From a bacterium (GTDB lineage Bacteria; Chloroflexota; Dormibacteria; Aeolococcales; Aeolococcaceae): DNA of 46,857 nucleotides. The notes beneath the pieces were generated by a model. That model saw only the letters and a list, made by a program, of their open reading frames with translations. It had not been told where the DNA came from and did not search any database. This document shows, one piece after another, positions 42,540-46,857 of this stretch. The translations under genes were made by a program, and so were the position numbers. The stretch is taken from the NCBI GenBank assembly GCA_021803465.1, contig JAJZLL010000021.1, forward strand, positions 1 through 46,857, given 5' to 3'. Position 1 is the stretch's first letter; every line of letters starts with the position of its first letter.

Positions 42540-42707
42540 GCGGTCTGCTCCTTTCGTGTGGGCGCACTGGCTCTGTCACACTGCAGCCATTCTAGCGTGG
42601 GTATGTGGACATCGCACGGACCTCTGCAGCTGGCGTGCATTGGCACATGCGGCATGCAGCTCAGGTAGCAGCGGGAAGGCGCAAGCCTGTGGGGGGATGA
42701 CAGGGGG

Positions 42708-43502
42708 CTAGTGGGGCATGACTACGAGATGGTGCAGGTATCCATGCGTGAATGCGGCAGTTGACACGGATACTGATCCGGAGAATGGAAACTCGAGTAT
42801 GGCGACAGTGAGCCAGCCGATGCCAATGGCTGCAGCAATCGATGCAGTGAGGGCTGACTCGAACGTGGGCGATTCAGCCGAGAGGAGAAGAGATGCAGCA
42901 AGGGTGAGGATGGCCGTGACTGCAAGAAGGGCAAGAAACGCAGCGGGCAAGGAGGAAGTGCCATCACTCACGAACTGCTGCTCATTTGAGAGTAGTGTTC
43001 CAAGCTCGGCAATTGAGGCATCATAGAACGACACTTCCGTTGGAGTAGCTGGATGGTATGACTCCAGCACCTGGTACAGGCGTCCAAGACCGGGATCCGT
43101 TCCTTGTGGGAGTGTTCCCTTCCGGAGTCCTGGGAAGACGACAGAGGTGAGGCGTGCTGCATAGGCTCCCACAGCTTCATCGATCCGCTGCTGCTCAGGA
43201 GCGGGAAAGGCAGCAGCATCATGCGTGAGGACAGTGAGGGAGGCTGCAGTGGCATTTACCCGGTAGGAAGCATCCTCATAGCGCTGATACAGGTTCACGA
43301 TTGCAAAGGCGAGCACCAGTGCGAAGAACGTGCTGACGAGTCCGACGACCGTTCCCACAGTCTCCTGGGCAGAAGCACGTTTCCAGCCCGGCAGAAACTT
43401 TCGGATGCACCAGGTGCCAGCGAGTGCAAGGCACACTGGAACAAGGAGAAAGAGGATGAAAAGCATCCACTCCGGAAGAGCGTTGAGGAGTGCGCGGGTC
43501 AT
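42708..43502 (-). CDS. DUF4239/bestrophin-like membrane protein
   Basis: 264 residues with four predicted membrane helices: EWMLFILFLLVPVCLALAGT, TVGTVVGLVSTFFALVLAFA, then a soluble helical middle, and two C-terminal helices (LPAAFLALLAVTAILTLAAS and LTASIAAAIGIGWLTVAIL). VGLVSTFFALVLAFAIVNLY and YEDASYRVNATAASL are typical of the family, whose function is not known. GGAGG is 8 bases before the ATG at 43502. Upstream is a divergent gap to the ABC operon. Confidence 0.72.
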   Translation of the reverse strand: MTRALLNALPEWMLFILFLLVPVCLALAGTWCIRKFLPGWKRASAQETVGTVVGLVSTFFALVLAFAIVNLYQRYEDASYRVNATAASLTVLTHDAAAFPAPEQQRIDEAVGAYAARLTSVVFPGLRKGTLPQGTDPGLGRLYQVLESYHPATPTEVSFYDASIAELGTLLSNEQQFVSDGTSSLPAAFLALLAVTAILTLAASLLLSAESPTFESALTASIAAAIGIGWLTVAILEFPFSGSVSVSTAAFTHGYLHHLVVMPH

Positions 43503-43733
43503 GCGGGTACCTCCAGGGGAATGGGGAAGGGAATGCGTCTGTTTGCACTGATGCGCTGCACTGCGCACATTACCATGGCTGCAGGAGGGGGAGTGCGGGA
43601 AGCGCGTTTCCCACTTGTCCCATAGGGCATTTTGCGGTACGGTTGCTCCATGTCCCACGATGGGCAACGCCTGCTGCAGTGCAGCTTTGGGTGATGCCAG
43701 AGATCGGCCGGGTCAGTGCAGGAGGGGGAATCC

Positions 43734-44693
43734 ATGGGCGAACGTCCACGCCTGTCCCAGGGAATCGTGGTCGATGAACTGGGAAAGACGTTTGGCAGTG
43801 GCAGAAGGGGAAGCGCGAGAGTCGATGCTGTCGCAGGCATCAGTTTTCATATTGAGCCTGGTGAGAGGTGCGCATTCATTGGACCGAATGGTGCCGGAAA
43901 GTCCACCTCCATCAAGATGCTCACGGGCATCCTCCGGCCAACCTCGGGGACGGCAACAGTCCTTGGACTTGTTCCGTGGGAACAGCGGCTCACCCTTGCC
44001 CGGCGCATAGGAACACTCTTCGGTCAGCGTTCACAGCTGTGGTTCCAGCTCACACCACGCCGCACATACGCGCTTCTAGCCAGCATGTACGGTGTTCCTG
44101 GAAGTGACCGGGATGCGAGGCTTGCCTCACTTGGCGAACTCCTCGATGCCACACACCTCTATGACAGGCCAGTGCGGACGCTGTCACTTGGAGAGCGGAT
44201 GCGTTGCGAGCTCGTGGCAAGCCTCCTTCATGAACCGGAGATCCTCTTTCTCGATGAACCGACAATAGGGCTGGATCTCGTCGCGAAAACGCGCTTCAGG
44301 GATCTCATTGTCCGCATCAATGAGGAACAGGGAACAACGATTTTTCTCACATCGCACGATGTCTCGGACATAGAGCGGGTGGCAAACAGGGTCATCATCA
44401 TCAACCATGGACGCATTGTCTTCGATGACAGCGTGCAGATGCTCCGGCAGTCTCTCCTGAAACGGAAGCTCATTGGCGTGCGGTTCGAGGAGGCTGTTCC
44501 AACGCTCAGGGTGAGCGGTGCTGCAGTCCTTACCCATGATGGTGCTGTCGCACAGCTTGAGGTCAACACGGAAGAGTCGCCAATTCGAAGTGTGCTCGAT
44601 GCGCTTCTTGAGCAGTATCCCGTTGCGGACATCTCCGTTGAGGATCCTCCACTTGAGGAAATCGTTTCGCACATGTATGAGAGGCGGCCATGA
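43734..44693 (+). CDS. ABC transporter ATP-binding subunit (COG4586 type)
   Basis: 319 residues. Walker A FIGPNGAGKSTSIKM, Q-loop LFGQRSQLW, signature LSLGERMRCELV, Walker B ILFLDEPTIGLD and switch histidine LTSHDVSD are complete. A C-terminal domain (after about 230) is longer than in simple NBDs, as in the COG4586 group. It starts at 43734 with AGGAGGGGG upstream. It overlaps the permease gene by 4 bases. With the two permeases it forms an ABC-2-type exporter; substrate unknown. Confidence 0.93.
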   Translation: MGERPRLSQGIVVDELGKTFGSGRRGSARVDAVAGISFHIEPGERCAFIGPNGAGKSTSIKMLTGILRPTSGTATVLGLVPWEQRLTLARRIGTLFGQRSQLWFQLTPRRTYALLASMYGVPGSDRDARLASLGELLDATHLYDRPVRTLSLGERMRCELVASLLHEPEILFLDEPTIGLDLVAKTRFRDLIVRINEEQGTTIFLTSHDVSDIERVANRVIIINHGRIVFDDSVQMLRQSLLKRKLIGVRFEEAVPTLRVSGAAVLTHDGAVAQLEVNTEESPIRSVLDALLEQYPVADISVEDPPLEEIVSHMYERRP

Positions 44694-45466
44694 ACGCATA
44701 TGGCATCGCGTTTCTGACAGGTGCAAGGAGGACACTTGCTGCTCGGGGAGATCTTTCGACCCAGGTGGGAATGATGCTCCTTGTCATCCTCGCGCTCTCC
44801 TCCGTCTGGCATGCTGCGACAGCTGCCCACGGAGGACACATTGGTGGCTATTCCTTCGGGGAACTTGTCTGGTACATCACGTTCGCAGAGGCATGCACTG
44901 TTCCTGTCCCTGCCCGGGCCATAGAGGACATCGGAGAGGAGATTGGCTCTGGGGAGGTGGCAGTAGCCATGCTGCGGCCAGCTTCTGTCGTTGGCATCCG
45001 CATGGCAATCGATGGTGGTGCAGCTCTTGCGAGGCAGTGGTGCTGCCTGCTGGCTGGGGGAGCGTTTGCATGGATCCTCGCTGGACCGCCTCCCTCAGGA
45101 CTGTCAGCCATCCTTGCAGTCGGAGCCTCATTCCTGTCACTCCTGCTGAGCATTGCGCTCCAGCATGCGCTTGGTGGCATAGCGTTCTGGCTAAAGGATG
45201 CCCGGTCAACGTGGTTTCTCTTCCAGAAGCTCATTCTCATTGGTGGAGGGGTGCTCATCCCACTCAACCTCCTTCCGCATGCGGTTGCAGCCTTCTTCAT
45301 TCCACTCCCCTTTGCTGCCATTGCCTACGTTCCGGGATCCTTCGCAGCAGGCCATGGATCGATCGCGCTTGTGCTTGAGCAGTGCTGCTGGCTCATAGTG
45401 GGTATGGGTGCAGCATTTCTTGTCTTCGCACGTGGAGAACGGAGACTGGAGGTGCTGGGAGGATGA
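44690..45466 (+). CDS. ABC-2 type permease (COG4587 type)
   Basis: 258 residues with about six membrane helices (VGMMLLVILALSSVWHAAT; LAVGASFLSLLLSIALQ; LILIGGGVLIPLNLL; LEQCCWLIVGMGAAFLVFA). Conserved-looking segments are SFGELVWYITFAEACT and GEVAVAMLRPAS, matching the DUF990-like permease group. The ATGA overlap with both neighbours couples translation. First of two different permeases of the exporter. Confidence 0.87.
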   Translation: MNAYGIAFLTGARRTLAARGDLSTQVGMMLLVILALSSVWHAATAAHGGHIGGYSFGELVWYITFAEACTVPVPARAIEDIGEEIGSGEVAVAMLRPASVVGIRMAIDGGAALARQWCCLLAGGAFAWILAGPPPSGLSAILAVGASFLSLLLSIALQHALGGIAFWLKDARSTWFLFQKLILIGGGVLIPLNLLPHAVAAFFIPLPFAAIAYVPGSFAAGHGSIALVLEQCCWLIVGMGAAFLVFARGERRLEVLGG

Positions 45467-46230
45467 GATCCGCACTTGCCACCCTCAGGACTGCGTTCGC
45501 AGATGGCCAGGCGAACCGCGCGTCATTCGTCTTTCAGATCGTCCTCATGGCTGTGAACGACATCGCGTGGATTGTCTTCTGGGGACTGTTCTTCCACCGT
45601 GTCGGGACTGCGAATGGCTGGACATTCCACGATATCATCGTGATGTTCTCGCTCCTTACGGTAGTGGCGGGAATAGGTCTTGGCCTCTTCGCAAACTGCA
45701 GACGGATCGGCCGGATGGTGGCGGACAGCTCGATTGACGAGGTGCTCATTCTTCCAGTTCGGCCGCTTGGGCAGCTGCTCTGCAGAAGGGTGGAACCGAT
45801 CAACCTTGGGGATCTTGTCTTTGGAGTCATCCTTTTTCTCGTTGCAGCTGGACCCACACCGGAACGGATTCTCCTCTTTGGCGCATGTGTGCTTCTTGGG
45901 GTATGCGTCATGGTGGCGTTCCTGGTGTGGGTTGGTTCGTTCACTTTCTTCGTGGGAGGGAGGGGAGAGCATGCGGACCTCGGTTTCAATGCCCTTCTCC
46001 TCCTTGCAAGCTACCCGCTCGACTTCTTTGGGGGACCAGTACGCGTTTTGCTCTTCACGATCGTGCCCGCAGCGTTCATCACTGGCGTTCCCGTGAGCCT
46101 CATGCGGCATTTTGCTCCAGGTCCATTCGCCCTCGTTGTCAGTGCAGCTGTGGTGCTTGGCGTTCTTGCATGGAGCACCTTCCATCTCGGGCTCAGAAGG
46201 TACGCTTCCGGCTCCCTTTGGATGCGGTAA
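45463..46230 (+). CDS. ABC-2 type permease (COG3694 type)
   Basis: 255 residues with six membrane helices (FQIVLMAVNDIAWIVFWGLF; IIVMFSLLTVVAGIGLGLFA; VFGVILFLVAAG; FGACVLLGVCVMVAFLVWVG; SYPLDFFGGPVRVLLFTIVP; LVVSAAVVLGVLAWST). The SIDEVLILPVRPLGQLLCRR segment is the usual cytosolic coupling loop. The ATG at 45463 overlaps the stop of the preceding permease. Together with the ATPase and other permease it completes the known three-gene order. Confidence 0.87.
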   Translation: MRSALATLRTAFADGQANRASFVFQIVLMAVNDIAWIVFWGLFFHRVGTANGWTFHDIIVMFSLLTVVAGIGLGLFANCRRIGRMVADSSIDEVLILPVRPLGQLLCRRVEPINLGDLVFGVILFLVAAGPTPERILLFGACVLLGVCVMVAFLVWVGSFTFFVGGRGEHADLGFNALLLLASYPLDFFGGPVRVLLFTIVPAAFITGVPVSLMRHFAPGPFALVVSAAVVLGVLAWSTFHLGLRRYASGSLWMR

Positions 46231-46290
46231 TCTTCAGGGAAAGGGGCGTTGAGATACCACTGCCGCAACTATGGAAGAGAGAGGTGGAGC

Positions 46291-46812
46291 ATGCCAGCTG
46301 AACTGTCGGATCCCCGAAGGAAAGAGCCGGGTGGGATGCTCCCTGAACGGGAGATGCTCGAGGGGTGGCTCGAATTCTACCGGACCACCCTTCAGCTGAA
46401 GTGTGAGGGTCTCACCGCGGAGCAGCTCAAGGTCATGCCGATAGCGACATCGAAGCTTTCCCTCCACGGCCTTGTGCGGCACCTCGCTGAAGTCGAGCAC
46501 CAGTGGTTTGTCCAGGTGCTTTCAGGAAAGTGGGAGGAGCCGTTTCCCTTCAGCACGGAGGATGGTGACGAGGATGCGGCTTTCGCACCGCTCGAGGGCG
46601 CCAACTGGGAAGGGGACTGGAAGGTGTGGGAAGCAGCATGCGCAAGGAGTCGTGAATGCGTGCAGCATGCTGAGCTCGAAGATCTGGGTGGCCGGGAGGG
46701 GCACCAGGTTTCACTTCGCTGGATCTACACCCACATGATCGAGGAGTACGCACGGCACTGTGGCCATGCGGACCTCATCCGGGAGTCCATTGATGGGGCT
46801 GTGGGGTACTGA
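46291..46812 (+). CDS. DinB/DUF664-family protein
   Basis: 173-residue four-helix bundle, likely metal-binding. Typical DUF664 sequence is TLQLKCEGLTAEQLKVMP, LHGLVRHLAEVEHQWF (first histidine) and WIYTHMIEEYARHCGHADLI RESIDG (the paired histidines). Relatives are thiol-dependent (mycothiol or bacillithiol) transferases of high-GC bacteria; the cofactor here is inference. The ATG at 46291 is preceded by GAGGTGGAG. It lies 60 bases after the ABC operon. Confidence 0.85.
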   Translation: MPAELSDPRRKEPGGMLPEREMLEGWLEFYRTTLQLKCEGLTAEQLKVMPIATSKLSLHGLVRHLAEVEHQWFVQVLSGKWEEPFPFSTEDGDEDAAFAPLEGANWEGDWKVWEAACARSRECVQHAELEDLGGREGHQVSLRWIYTHMIEEYARHCGHADLIRESIDGAVGY

Positions 46813-46857
46813 TTTCTGCATGCCCATAGCGCACAGGCGCAGCTGAACATCCTAGAC

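Overview
The window is about 46.9 kb of moderately GC-rich bacterial DNA, densely coded on both strands with short intergenic gaps. Bacterial hallmarks are a bacterial-type glutamyl-tRNA synthetase, purine-rich Shine-Dalgarno sites before many starts, a LysM lytic transglycosylase and an IS481-family element. A TIGR03252-type HhH-GPD protein, a DUF664/DinB protein, a Rip3-like M50 protease and a GH63 glycosylglycerate hydrolase point to the Actinomycetota/Chloroflexota side of the tree. This is inference from gene content. The tyrosyl-tRNA synthetase is of archaeal type, which is unusual for a bacterium.

Layout. 1-7 kb: 3' part of a dimethylargininase, a secreted LysM transglycosylase, a HAD phosphatase with a structured leader, an operon of unknown gene-queG-udp, and unknown membrane proteins. 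7-16 kb: carbon metabolism, with an (alpha/alpha)6-barrel debranching-type glucosidase, ATP-dependent PEP carboxykinase, branched-chain aminotransferase, a coupled pair of GH63 hydrolase and glycerate kinase, a secreted six-repeat NHL protein and a Cof-type HAD phosphatase. 16.5-17.5 kb: an IS481-family element inserted exactly at the stop codon of that phosphatase. 17.5-25.5 kb: two tandem AIM24-family proteins with zinc ribbons, a coiled-coil membrane protein, a small HipA/PI3K-fold kinase whose 3' end overlaps gltX, a double YbjQ-domain protein, a zinc-ribbon protein, a decayed AHSA1/SRPBCC gene and tRNA-Glu(TTC).

25.5-47 kb: two unknown genes, an MBL hydrolase coupled to an HhH-GPD protein, a two-TM potassium channel with RCK domain coupled to a small unknown gene, a zinc alcohol dehydrogenase, archaeal-type tyrS, a stand-alone EAL phosphodiesterase, a CopD-like membrane protein with a CsoR-like palindrome upstream, a low-molecular-weight phosphatase coupled to an atypical SDR, an M50 protease, prolyl oligopeptidase, a duplicated PRTase-like protein of unknown role, a VWA protein, a DUF4239 membrane protein, a three-gene ABC exporter and a DinB protein.

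Genes that plausibly work together: GH63 hydrolase and glycerate kinase (glycosylglycerate to sugar plus phosphoglycerate); the three ABC genes; small protein and K+ channel; MBL and HhH-GPD; phosphatase and SDR. The kinase-gltX arrangement is the most provocative, because E. coli HipA inactivates GltX by phosphorylating the serine of its KLSKR loop. No CRISPR array, rRNA or prophage is visible. The only stretch longer than 300 bases without an intact gene is about 24743-25652, which holds the decayed AHSA1 gene, the tRNA and its promoter, and then about 190 bases in which I see nothing clear.
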